The position numbers and the translations under genes were made by a program. From contig CM037837.1 in assembly GCA_021234535.1 (NCBI GenBank), forward strand, positions 868,001 through 932,000: DNA of 64,000 nucleotides, in the 5' to 3' direction. Numbering within the stretch: the stretch's first letter is position 1; each line of letters starts with the position of its first letter. Shown here in pieces: positions 25,110-35,790 of the stretch. Source of the DNA: Stichopus chloronotus (Eukaryota > Echinodermata > Holothuroidea > Aspidochirotida > Stichopodidae). The notes under the pieces are model-generated. The model searched no databases, was not told the DNA's origin, and worked only from the letters and a program-made list of their open reading frames with translations.

Positions 25110-25912
25110 CGCCTGACGATCGGGCCCCGTCCATGAAACTTAACGCAGAGGAAATAAAATATTTGTATTTTGTACGAACTCAGATTATCGGGCACATTCG
25201 AATCCATTATTTTATGAGCTACGCACACTTACTATACATGCTATTCATTACCTCCAAATTGCTCTTTTTATGTACAGATTCCATACTCAAGAACTACCTG
25301 CCAACCTGTTACACATGTTTCGCATCAACTCTGCCATTAACAATAATCCAACCCGAATTTCTTCAAATGTTCATCTAGAAAACCCCAAAACAGCTCTCGC
25401 CCATCGATCTATTAGACACACTGGCCCCGACCTTTGGAATTCTTTATCTATGGATATTCGAATGTGCCCTACAAAAAATAGCTTTAAGAGACAAATTAAG
25501 AGTCTTATCTTGGATAAATATACTACGCAATACTGATTTATTACAAGTGATGTAGCAAACCTTCTTCATCCCTTTGATTTTCCTACATCCACCCACCTCC
25601 CTCCTCCCCCCCTTTTTTTTCTTCCTACTCCTACCGTTCTTTTCTTATTCTTATTCATTTCATTTACAATTTTTGTTGTAAGTAACTATTGTAAAGTTTT
25701 GTTGTTCTTAAGTGACCTGATCCTCATTCCCAATTAGTATAACTTTGTTTATTTTCTGTTGGACGTCACCTCAAGCTCTCTCAGAGCTTATGACGTCCCT
25801 TTCATGTATGTGTATATAGTATTTACCAATTACGAAACAAGTTACCTATGTAATTAAATCATTTGTATATATATACATGCGTGAAGGAATAAACTCAAAC
25901 TCAACTCAAATA
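25110..25912 (+). mobile_element. 5'-truncated non-LTR retrotransposon (CR1/L2-like LINE), 3' end
   Basis: The segment holds the last part of the ORF2 protein (to 25536), about 350 bases of 3' untranslated sequence, and a short tail with AATAAACTCAAACTCAACTCAAA at 25889-25911. A 3' end made of a few copies of a short word, rather than poly-A, is usual for CR1/L2-type elements. The 5' boundary is placed by the loss of recognisable coding before about 25140. The element lies next to an antisense Penelope-like fragment, so one probably inserted near or into the other. No target duplication was identified. Confidence 0.75.
25144..25536 (+). pseudogene. C-terminal fragment of LINE ORF2 (after the reverse transcriptase domain)
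   Basis: The frame is open for 130 codons, from just after a stop at 25141-25143 to TGA at 25534-25536. It reads CTNSDYRAHSNPLFYELRTL, then a helix-rich stretch with FMYRFHTQELP, then HTGPDLWNSLSMDIR, then an FKRQIKSLIL near the end. This series (N-x-x-Y-x-x-H-x-PLF-x-x-L, FMY-x-F, GP-x-LWNSLP-x-x-IR, FK-x-x-LK) is the classic tail of non-LTR retrotransposon ORF2 in CR1/L2/Jockey-type elements. The endonuclease and palm domains are missing. The tail itself has no stop, so the insertion is moderately young. Confidence 0.85.
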
Positions 25913-27457
25913 TGAAAAGCTGTTAACCGGACTCAAACTGGTTATGAAAATGCATAATAAACCATCAATAGTATAAATTGAAACAAACCAAACAAACTCT
26001 GTTAGAGACAAAATTACTAACCCGAAAATCAAATCAGAATATGCGCGTCATAAGAGACAAAAAAAAAATGCAGAATTTTTTTGCATAGTTAAGTTGTCAG
26101 AAACGTGAACTTTTTCTTAAATCAGAATAGATCGTGGATGATGGGAAGTTGGCCGGACCGAGGAGCAGTTAACTTAACAGATCGATCGGTATTCACATCC
26201 AGAAGTCGGAAAATGAAGAAAAAACAAAATCATCTGTAGAATGCATGACATTTTGTTGTGATTGGAAGGGAATTTAAACCTTTTTAATATGAAGAAGACT
26301 CGCATTCTGCTTTGTTATGTATTCGTATTCAAGTGTTTTTCTTTTTTTTTCAAAGACCTATATGCGTTTCTTAACAAAATTACTCATGATACCGAATTCC
26401 TTGTAGAAATAATTAAAGAGAATGGAGAAAAAAAAAATAATATGTTAGTATAAGATCAAAGGACATGATAAGCCCCGTCGGCCTTTATATTTATGTATGT
26501 GATCACATATATGACTTAACAGAGGGAGACATTTATGTAGATCGTTGCCAAATAATATACTATTGTTTACTCAATGCATATTCACGATTAGTCAAATCTG
26601 CATATACTGAGTTTCTCCCATTTTGGGTTGTCCTTCCTTCCATGTATCAATGTTGCATTCTAGTTTTGTATCAAGTTGGCCTGAGTGCCTTCTAGGAAGG
26701 AGTACCATATCAGTGACACATATACCCCCAAAATGTGTACACCGTGAGATTTATTGCTGCGTTTAACATATTCGAATAAAATTATTCAAAAAAGAGGATA
26801 TGCACACGACAGTGTATGATGGATCGGTTGGGGGGGGGGGGGTGTCTGCCTGCCGGCTGAATGAACTTTTTGAGCCACATGTAGATAAAATATTCGAAGC
26901 TGTCCTTCAAAGTGTACAGTGAAATCTTCTAGAATCGGATTAAGTAATCGCTAAGTATACACGATGAGGTTTCCACGTGTCTAGGTCCGTGATTAGACCA
27001 TTTCATTACACATACTGCATCTGTTTTCAGGTTTTCATTGAAGTCAGTCTGAGCACCCATACCATGGACAAGAAGATAAGAGTACACAGCAATAGACGTC
27101 ACCCAAATGTTAAAGTCATACTTAGGTTGGGATTTCGTTCTCTCATTCTTCTCTATTTTAATTGTCGAAACCACAGTAATGTAGACAATGAAAGGGGTAA
27201 TCAAAAGTAATGTACGACTCATGTTAATGAACAGGTTAATGCACAGGTTCAAATTTGATTAACCTTGTTCATACATACAAAACGAGATTTTGATGAAAGC
27301 GACGAAAACGAAAGAAAATTTGGGTTTGTAAATGACCGCATTTTCATTGAAAACGAAACACGAGAAAAGGTTAACAAGATGCACCACATGTCAACAAATG
27401 CTTGTGCGCTACAGACAAAATACCACCATTGTTTTGTGAAAGATATCGAAGAAAAAC
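25913..27457. other. Non-coding stretch, no gene supported
   Basis: AT-rich sequence with a G run near 26830-26842. At 27062 an ACCATGG start opens a 48-codon frame, but it lies inside a 107-codon minus-strand frame (26929-27252) that begins with a hydrophobic stretch. Each looks mildly protein-like and neither has splice sites or a family motif. Confidence 0.45.
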
Positions 27458-27612
27458 AAAAACACTGTCATCTATTTATTGTATTCATCCGTCTGTGACT
27501 TAACCTTTTTATTGACCGTGTTTTATCAGTACGATAATGAACTGTCACCTGACTGACAAAGGCCAATAGGAGTTGAGGGTTCTTCCCACGTATGTATGAA
27601 TAGACGTTAATG
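27458..27612 (+). repeat. Dispersed repeat A, copy 2
   Basis: Matches 17972-18140 in order and orientation, including TATTGTATTCATCCG, TTTTATCAG, GGCCAATAGGAGTTGAGGGTTC and GTATGTATGAA. Its right part continues into a local tandem duplication. Confidence 0.7.
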
Positions 27613-27890
27613 ATCATCTCTGCAAGCGTATGGTATTCTGTTCATGCAGGGAGCTTCCATTTTGCGGGATCTCAAGGCACGCGTATCGAGAAGTTTTAAC
27701 CGGCATAATCTTTGATCTATCGGATAATGTACGGTCACCTGATTGACCAATATGAGTTGAGTATTCTCCCCTGGTATGTGTAAATTGTCACCAATAGACG
27801 ATTAAGATCATCTCTGCAAGCGTGAAGTGTCCTCTTTATGCGTGCATGCCTCAATCCATGCGTACCGAGAAGTTGTTACCAGCGTAAGCA
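27613..27890 (+). repeat. Tandem extension of repeat A, period about 194 bp
   Basis: ATCATCTCTGCAAGCG occurs at 27613 and again at 27807. Between them a partial second copy of repeat A (GGATAATGTACGGTCACC, GACCAATATGAGTTGAG) is seen. Both units end with a GCGTA-x-CGAGAAGTT-x-TTACC-type word near 27690 and 27860. The unit was therefore duplicated in tandem at this site but not at 18 kb. Confidence 0.6.
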
Positions 27891-29395
27891 TACTTGTTTT
27901 CTGGGTGCAAAATTAAACGTGCCTTTGATTCATAAGAGAGTTCAGTCCGTTTCTCCCCCTCACTTGACCCAACACTGTCTACGTTGTTGACACATGATGC
28001 AGTGAAGAACATGATGGTTCCACAATCAGAATCGTTGTAACCTTCGACTCACTTCAAGTTTTGAACGTAATGTATAAAGTGGGCAGCCTTTACTATACAT
28101 CGCTCATGTTTGTAATGCTACCATATGTTCTTTGTTTATTCTATAGTTGTGTTTCAGTCTCACACGCAGGGAATACACAGCATCACCTTTCGTTTAACAG
28201 TATGGTGCGTTGGCGAGATTAGCATCGATAGGTTCAAATTACTGTGATGTGGGTATTATAGTATTACAGGACCGCCGGCAATACACAAAACAACAACGAT
28301 AATTAAAAAAAAACAAAGGAGACAGATTGGTGACGACATTTTGAACCACACAGCGACGTCATGATTCCTACAGGAAGTCCCAACAGTGTAAAACTACACG
28401 ATGCACCAAAAGGAATGGAAAGAGCAAAAAGCTTTTTCATTTCTTCTTTGTCTTTGTTTGTTTGTTTTTTGACCGTGCCATTTGTAGTGCTTTTCCTAAA
28501 AAATTTTAAAGCCAAAAAAAAGTGTGAAGCCTTAAGTTTACAGAAAGGATGTGTTAGTTCTGTCGATATTTCGAACTATTAGATATTTGATAGTCAGACT
28601 CAGAGTTTTGTTGCCATTTTTTCGATGACTTCTAAAGCACAGTGATCCTTGATCAAACCACCTCAGGTGGAAATTAAGTGCTTTTTCTTCTTCTACCTCT
28701 CTCTACTTCTTTTTTTCTCCGTCAAGTTTGCGAATAGGTATCTCTGGATATACATGCATTACAATTTTTTTCCTGGTGAGTATTGGTTTACGCAAGCAAT
28801 TGCATACTGCCTTCATTTACGTAATCCTCTTCCACTTAGTGAAACACTTTCAACATCGACTGAGCGTTGTGAGCGCAGACGGCATGCCTCGAGAATATTT
28901 CGCAGTGACGAGAACTGTATTTGTCGCATACATTAAGATCTATCACACTCAGTGAATGCATTGAGGCGCTTTGGATACATGCTTAAAACGATAAACAAGA
29001 AATAAAAAAACTAAGTCAATCCAAAGCAAATAAAATTTGGTCAAAACTGGTATAGTTGTTTGTATATCTACCCTAGTTAAAATGCATATTTTGGATACGG
29101 TTTAGAGTATGTAAATCATATTAACCAAATTTGTCTCTCAGCTAGCTAAATATTTCATGATTACTGCAAATTATTTAAAAAAAAAAAGATTTGCCCCAGA
29201 GTAGCGTGGTTTATAAAAAACAAATTTCAGTTTTAAGCATGGGGTTTCCGTTCCTTATATTTATAACAAACATGGGCAAACTGTTTCACGAAAATGGTGT
29301 AGGCTAAATACGATTATAGGAACGGACAGCCAACCGGATGTGAAATGAAGATCAATAGTGTTTTTGAATACGATAAAAAGGAATTCAGCGAATTG
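27891..29395. other. Non-coding stretch, no gene supported
   Basis: AT-rich sequence. A C/T-rich tract before CAAG at 28730 and a CCTG/GTGAGT at 28779 could frame a 49-base exon, but this is too short to judge. No family motif was seen. Confidence 0.5.
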
Positions 29396-29420
29396 AATTC
29401 CACGCTTGTTACGTGGAATT
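29396..29420. repeat. Perfect 9-bp hairpin
   Basis: AATTCCACG (29396-29404) and CGTGGAATT (29412-29420) enclose a 7-base loop. No T tract, ORF end or known structural RNA is linked to it. Confidence 0.6.
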
Positions 29421-29583
29421 TCTAAATGGGGCCAGTAACGCTAATCACAATATATACCGCCTTTGTGTATTGTTCATTCTCCTTGTACAATACAGTGATT
29501 ATTATTCCTATGCTACAAAGTTCAGAACTATCCCAATGTATATACCTGCAACTGACAAGAATGCATCCGGATTTTTGTTTTAG

Positions 29584-29696
29584 ACGTGCACTGCACAAGT
29601 GTCGTCCGTCTAAAGGAAGGGGATAGTGGTGCAGACGGGTTTCCATGTCAAAGCCGTGACCAGAATAATAACTGTGAGATGTGGGCGACAATACAG
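29584..29696 (+). CDS. Possible internal coding exon (37 codons)
   Basis: A strong acceptor, GGATTTTTGTTTTAG, ends at 29583 and a CAG/GTAAAT donor follows 29696. Between them one frame is fully open: two bases complete a codon, then 37 codons that include VRLKEGDSGADGFPCQSR and end NNNCEMWATIQ. The stretch is more GC-rich than its flanks and has two cysteines in a hydrophilic setting, as in an extracellular segment. It would have start phase 1 and end phase 0. I recognise no domain, and a splice-flanked frame of this length can arise by chance. No partner exon was identified. Confidence 0.3.
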
Positions 29697-32600
29697 GTAA
29701 ATAACATTAAAGAGATTTATAGTTTTGATACACATTAAGGATGGGGTATTTAAAAGTACGAGACAGTTTGGAATTTCCTCTCTTAGCGGGGTGGGGAAGG
29801 AGTGGGGGGTGGTTCGAGTTCACCCGACTGGATCTCTGCAAGGAATGTGTGCACTTTTTATTTACTGCTGTAACTTCACTTTCAGAAACTAGTGCATCCT
29901 CCATGCATGCCCTCTTTGGGAAAGCAAACTTTTTTTGCGGTGTTGTCGCTTTTCCAACTGATAGCAATAAAACATTATAGCCTACGTGTAATGTTCAAAA
30001 CTTAGGAGTACAAGGAAATTAAATGCACTTTGCCAAGTTTTCACCAAGGTTGGATCATCTGTATTCGTTACTGAGAGAGAAGTTTACCGAATGAATACGA
30101 TCCCTTCTAAAATATTAGATGCAGACGTCTGTCTGCTCAGTCAACTCATTAGTATTGCACGATAAGATATTAACGTCCATTTCAGTGTTGTCATTAGGCA
30201 AAACAGTATAATTAAAGCCCTCTTATGTAACGTCATTCCGTTCTTATAGTTTTGTGATTTAATAGTCTACAAAACACCGTGTAAGGATTGTTATATATGC
30301 GATATTGTTGAGTAGTACGTATATGTTGGTACCTTGAACACAGCAGTGGTCTAAGAACTACGCGCACAATGCAACTTCATGAACGGCGTGATGGCGTCAG
30401 AAATAGAAAGAATTAGTGAATTCCAAAAGCCTATGGCAAATGATGTCAAGTGTTCTCTTTATTCGTTGAGTGCTGATTTCGGTGAAACCATTACATCTTT
30501 GTCCTCCCAACTTCCTTATTGAATGGACCAGTTTTCTTCCCCCCAGGGATTCATCTAGACACGTTTGACCGTCTTGGGCTGTTTTCTATATGTGACTCAC
30601 CAAGGTTAATTCTCTTATACCACATGGCGTTGGATTTATCGCCGTGAAAGTCATACGGTAAATGCCATAATTGATAACCGCACAATACGCGCATGCTATC
30701 ATCAGACGTAGCAACTTTCATCATCAGAAAACGGCAAAAGTATGTTACGCATATTTTAAGAGGAACATCAAACAATATGTTGAAAAAACTCAAGTGGTTC
30801 TTTAGAATGGAGTTAAACGACTAAGACAGAAAAAAATATGATACATAGTCAACAGCATCGTGATTTATTTTTTTAAGGAAATACCGTAACATCGCTGATG
30901 TGGGTTGGTGTGTCACGAAAATGTCACCATGTAATACAAAATGTGCATTATTGTTATCTCACATCGGACAAACTTCACAAACACATCGATGGGAGAAAGA
31001 GAGCTACAACTACTGACGGGAATTACATTTTGTAAGCACTGTTTTCAATAACGTCCACACCCTTACTCGAGCAAAATGATAAACATAATTTCAATCACAA
31101 CTAGTCTGCCACAGTTCACCAAAGAATCGCATTTTCGATCGAACTTATCTCTGGTTTCCTTTACTTCCCTTTTATATTCTTCTTGTATATGATATGTTTA
31201 ATTTTCTGTGCTTTAGCGTACATTCTCTATTTAATATTATAAACATATTATTGTTTCTTGTACAATGCTCTTTATATGTGGATTGTAGAGAATTGAAACT
31301 TGAATATGAAACTTCAATGACGCCATTTGTACGCTTTTTATATACCATCCAAGGCCATGTTTAATGTGTTACACAGAGAAACACAAATGAAGTGATTATA
31401 CCACACATAGTCTTCTTTACCTTCATCGTGGCCGCTTACGTTGACATTCAGGGTTGGAAAAATTGTACTTTAAAGGGAAATTTTCATTTAGTGCAGATAC
31501 ACGTGCCCACGTGTTGTTATCATTACCATGACACGCTGCTTCCAAGAATTCTGATATAAAAAGAGGATTCCTGGCAACCTTTGTTAGTTGTTACTGTATA
31601 GATAAGTTGCACTAAAATCCCTGTAGCACAGTGTATACTATTGGCAGTTGAGTGTGCATTTTGCACGTGTGGCAAACTGGTACGCTTATTAGACTCCGCA
31701 AAGCTGTACCCTTGCAAGTAATTGGGCAAATAGCCAACATATGGACGTTCCTGAGTATCGTTTAGGTTTTTTTTTTTTTGGTTTATATTTACCTTCTTAC
31801 TGTACAATGTCACGTATAAGATAAATGCTACAGAATACAGCCATGTTAGATAAACTACCTTTACAAATTAGAAACCCTGTTGATACGGTGCAAGATTACT
31901 TAAAGAAGACTCTTGTGAACACCCGAGCGTTACACTTCACGCACTATAGTTCCACGTACACTGTGTGCACGGTTCTTTATGTGAACAAGTGAAATCTATC
32001 GATTGACAGTGAAATATACGGTTAACTAAAATGAGGAAGTGACGTCACGAATTCTGAGTCACCTGATTCATAAGACGATCCGTGGTCTTTAAATTAATAG
32101 ACTGGAAACCTGCAGAGGACAACTTGAACAAAGCTGTTACTGTACTGAATCGATGATGCCAAGTTCATGCCACATCCCCGATGTTGAAAGAAACTTTTGT
32201 GCAAATATTCGTATCTCAAACTGTTATCCAATTAACAGAAATTATACAGAAGAAAGGAATAATATAAGAAACTGATGGTTAAAATTGTTACTCGTATCAT
32301 TAATGATATACTTCTTTCAAGTCCCATCAAGGACCGATATGCCATGAATGACGTAAGGTGCAGTAAAAGCGAAAAATAACCCCACGGATGAAATGCGAGC
32401 GATGAATTTTAATATGAATGGAAAATGGCAGAAGCTGGAAATCTGATACGATAAAAAAGAAATAGATAGTACCATATATAGTTTTTAACAGATCGTGCAT
32501 ATTGGAGAAAGTTAAGACTCTGTTCTGCGTAGAAATCCTACTCAGATCGAAATGTCAAGTCTTCGATAGCTCTGGTAAATAATGGAGTAAAATCCATAAT

Positions 32601-33340
32601 TTGATTGAAGGACTAATGAAATAAAATGCTAAGATTCTTACATCTCCGCAAATTTCCACGACTCTGATTCCTGATAGTTTTATCACTCGGGTGGCTTTGC
32701 AAGAGACCTGTTAGAGACAAAAATTCTTCGAAATGCGATTCACGTATAAATCAAGCAGATCGTTTCTCGAGATCGCTTTCAAAATGGTGTCGAGATATCT
32801 CGACCGATCTCTCTCAAGCAGATTGATCATATTTAGAACAAAAGAGATGAAACCAGAGCAAAGAGTGACAGCAACCAGCTGTCTCGTTGCGATATTTTAG
32901 CACAAGCGCACTTTGTATCAGATTCATGATCGTGGTAATGCCTGCAGTTGTTTTTACGTTACAATTGACTTGTGGTAAGTCCATGTCTTTACCTTAGCAA
33001 CGTCTGGATTTGATAAAAGAAAAAAAAAAGCTACAGTGTTTTATCATTTGATGTCTTATACTTACCTGCATTGTGTATGATACATCTAGAACTATAAGCA
33101 TAATGGTACAACAATTCGGTCAAACTAAGCATCTGCTCATAGTTTTAACATTCATAAGTTTTCATAAGTAAATTTTTTTTTTGATAATCAAGGGAGGCAA
33201 TTTACAAGTATACGTTCAAAGATTAAATATTCTTTACTCTTTTTCTTGTTTTTTTTTTCGTTTTATGCATTGAGATTCTTATATCACATATAACGTTGGA
33301 TTGCTCTCTGTGTATATAATCTGTTTAATTTTGCAAATTG
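29697..33340. other. Non-coding stretch, no gene supported
   Basis: AT-rich sequence with G-rich patches at 29785-29810. The end near 31260-31310 (GAATTGAAACTTGAATATGAAACTTC) faintly resembles a LINE tail but has no coding remnant before it. A perfect 14-base palindrome TCGAGATATCTCGA is present near 32790. No gene is supported. Confidence 0.5.
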
Positions 33341-33346
33341 TCGAGT

Positions 33347-33562
33347 GACCGATTTACGCTAGGTCGAAATCTCGAGAAAAAAAATATTTGCAAATTGTCT
33401 TCCATATTGAAGAAAGTTAAGACTATATTACATATATGCTGCATATTTGCAACTCGGTAGCAGTTTGCAAAATTTTATCGAGATAACAAGTTATTTGTAA
33501 CTCGGCATCTTGACGATTTGCATTTTTTTTTTTCCAAGATGTCGACTTAGCGTAAGTCGGTA
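33347..33562. mobile_element. MITE-like element with imperfect inverted ends
   Basis: The left end, GACCGATTTACGCTAGGTCG followed by AAATCTCGAG, is an imperfect inverted match (about 22 of 29) to the right end, CCAAGATG followed by TCGACTTAGCGTAAGTCGGT. The right end itself is a hairpin with CGACTTA and TAAGTCG around GCG. The inside has AACTCGG words and no ORF. The size, about 216 bp, suits a non-autonomous DNA transposon. Target duplications could not be fixed, so superfamily is unassigned. Confidence 0.45.
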
Positions 33563-34335
33563 ACGGGACATCTTGCGCATCCTCTCATGTCCGCCGTATA
33601 ATTGACACAGTAATATGTTACCTTGCATATATGATAAAACAATTTATGGAACGGTTTACTGCACAGGACCCAAATGAATGACATTTTCACCTTAAATCAC
33701 TCACCATATTAATTTATGATGGTATTGACACGATATATATATATATAACGTTCATTTTTTTGTAATTAACTTTCGATTAGGGAGCAGTTCCCATCCCTTT
33801 TGTTCCACATTTAAATTACTATATGCCAGCCATTGTATGTTGAAGCATTAAAGTAATAGGTGTTTTAAACCACCAACTGTGGTATCAAACGAAAAAAAAA
33901 GAAAATTAAAAATGAAAGAAATAAATATTCCTTAAAGTGATTGAGTATGTTCGGGTAAAATAGATCAGATTATCTCTTAAGATTTTGATCTCAGGTTTTT
34001 TTATCTTAACTTCTTTTTTACTTTATACATTTTAGCGAGGTTGTTCATAGGTAGAATGCGCCATTCAACGAAGGCAAATAACAGAACTACTTTGAAAAGT
34101 GACGCAAACAGCATAAAGATGCAAATGCGTTGTGGTTTGTTTTTTATTCACTTCTTTTTTCATGAACCTAACGTATTGCATGAGGCAAGTAAGTGTAATA
34201 TGCTTGGTTATGGTAATATAACAGTAATGTATCATATCACCAATTGAGATGTACAACGACATCTGCTGACCTAAGTTGATGACTGATACTGTGGGTATGC
34301 ATTTGAACATACATCACTGCATACTACAGCAGAGA
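33563..34335. other. Non-coding stretch, no gene supported
   Basis: AT-rich, with a short TA run near 33735-33747. Frames at 34041-34310 overlap on both strands and show no motif. Confidence 0.5.
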
Positions 34336-34622
34336 TATCCAAGAGCTGCACTACATACCAAATATCAAACCTATGCAAGCTTCCCTTCTTGAGATATCGT
34401 GTCTACATGGTTGTCTCGACTTGACCCCTGTTGACCTCAAATGACCTTTGACCTCCATCAAAAACAATCTCCAATAAGGTACCTCTACATACCAAAAACG
34501 AGATCTGCATATAAGCTTACCTTCTAAGGACATTATGTCTTACAAAGTTTTCACTTACTGACCATTGCTGACCCCAAGTGACCTTTGACCTCCACCAAAA
34601 TCAATATTGCTCTTGCATTCAA
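34336..34622 (-). repeat. Two-unit tandem repeat with TGACCTTTGACCT words
   Basis: Two units of about 144 bp run from CTACATACCAAA (34351 and 34490) through an AAGCTT or AAGC..ACC, a GACATTATGTCT-like word, and then a TTGACC/TGACC followed by TGACCTTTGACCTCCA. On the minus strand each unit contains AGGTCAAAGGTCA, the exact DR1 consensus for RXR-partner, HNF4 and COUP-TF receptors. The related block at 5.4-6.1 kb carries the same half-sites in the opposite orientation. It is a repeat family; regulatory use is not shown. Confidence 0.65.
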
Positions 34623-35489
34623 CCACACACCAAGCGGACTGTCCTCCTCAGAAATTTTGGGGACGCGATGGATGAAATGTTGGAAAATAAAACAGCAAAA
34701 AATTCGATTGACCATAGATGCGCCTGTTGCTTATACGCAGTACACGAGTATGCGACTAGTAGAATGGAATTCGCAGCCGAACGGTCGGCATATTTATTTC
34801 ACGCCGAACGCATTGACAACACGCTTCCCCGAAAAGTCAATCAAAAACCTTGGATTTGTTTATGATGTCATAGGTTCTGGAAATAATGTTCCTCTATTTT
34901 TTTTTCCAACCCTAACACTAAATAAGAAAAAAATAAGTAATCCCCAAAGTATTAGTTGTCAATGCCAACTACTGCTACTATTGCTGCCAATATTCAGTCA
35001 TATTATTTAAAAATACCGCAATTTTAGTACTTATAAGTATGTCATTTTCATTAAAACAGAGTTGAAAATGCTTTCACTACGGGTGCATGTAACAAGCTCA
35101 TGTTTTACCTGGGCGATTCCTCTTAAAACATTCCAGTCGGGTTCTGCGTCGCTTCCTTGGGTTAGGTAATGTTCAACCACCTACCCAAATATTCATTTTT
35201 ATTTTCAAGCTTAAAATGGGTCATTATCAACCAATGAAGTAGGGTGTAAAGGTATGGTCATCCCCTCCCCCTACTATTTCCAACTGTTTATAAAATAAAT
35301 AAAACAGGAATTCATTATGATTTTTGTATCATCTCGACCCAACTGATATGTATTACCATTTTTCGTATATTGGTTTTTACATCATAATTGAGAAATTGCA
35401 TGCATGAGATCCCTATTTTAAGGCTGGATAAATGCAGCTTGGAACACCCGCTGAGTGGCTTTTTTGGCCATCTGGAGGGTTTCAAAAGT
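34623..35489. other. Stretch with overlapping frames, no gene supported
   Basis: Two frames, at 34578-34865 and 34585-35010 (up to 141 codons), overlap in different phases and begin inside the upstream repeat. Neither shows a known motif. The longer one ends in a Leu/Pro-rich low-complexity tail. At this base composition one or two frames of this length are expected by chance. Confidence 0.45.
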
Positions 35490-35790
35490 CGAAAATATTC
35501 TTGTACGCCAATCGGTGGTGCCGGTCCGCTTAGATAGTACTACCGGCACTCATCCCCTTCCGATGCATTTTCTTCGTCCCGTAACCTTTATTTTAGGTTC
35601 ATGGATGCAGGTGTCAGAAAGGTCAATTTTGCATCAGGATCGATTGCAACAACTCAGGAGGGCGAAAATGATCCTTTTTAGACAAAGGAGAGAAGGATGT
35701 CCCATCCCCTCAGACCTCTCCCCATGTCACGTATCCTGGCTTAACTTCTGGGGGGAACCCTCCCTTATACCCTACCCAGGACAGCCGTCA
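35490..35790 (+). repeat. Dispersed repeat B, copy 3, with extended right part
   Basis: The left part has TACGCC, GGTGGTGCCGGTCCGCTTAG, ATAGTACTACCGGCAC and a C/T-rich run, as in the copies near 2.8 and 16.3 kb. The right part, with CTCCCTTATACCCTACCCAGGAC near 35760, also matches a piece near 14770-14796. A 140-codon frame (35455-35877) runs through it and is therefore unlikely to be a gene. Confidence 0.5.

Noticed and set aside
26929..27252. 107-codon minus-strand frame with a hydrophobic start, overlapping an ACCATGG plus-strand frame
   Set aside because: Length is within chance expectation, and there are no splice sites or family motifs.
29778..29830. tRNA-like A- and B-box words
   Set aside because: The TTAGCGGGGTGG and GGTTCGAGTTC words are too close together for a tRNA or tRNA-derived SINE, and no cloverleaf forms.
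31130..31315. Possible LINE tail
   Set aside because: Only a weak GAATTGAAACTTGAA-type ending, with no ORF2 remnant upstream.
34585..35010. 141-codon plus-strand frame
   Set aside because: It begins in a TGACCT repeat, overlaps another frame, ends in Leu-rich low complexity and matches no family.
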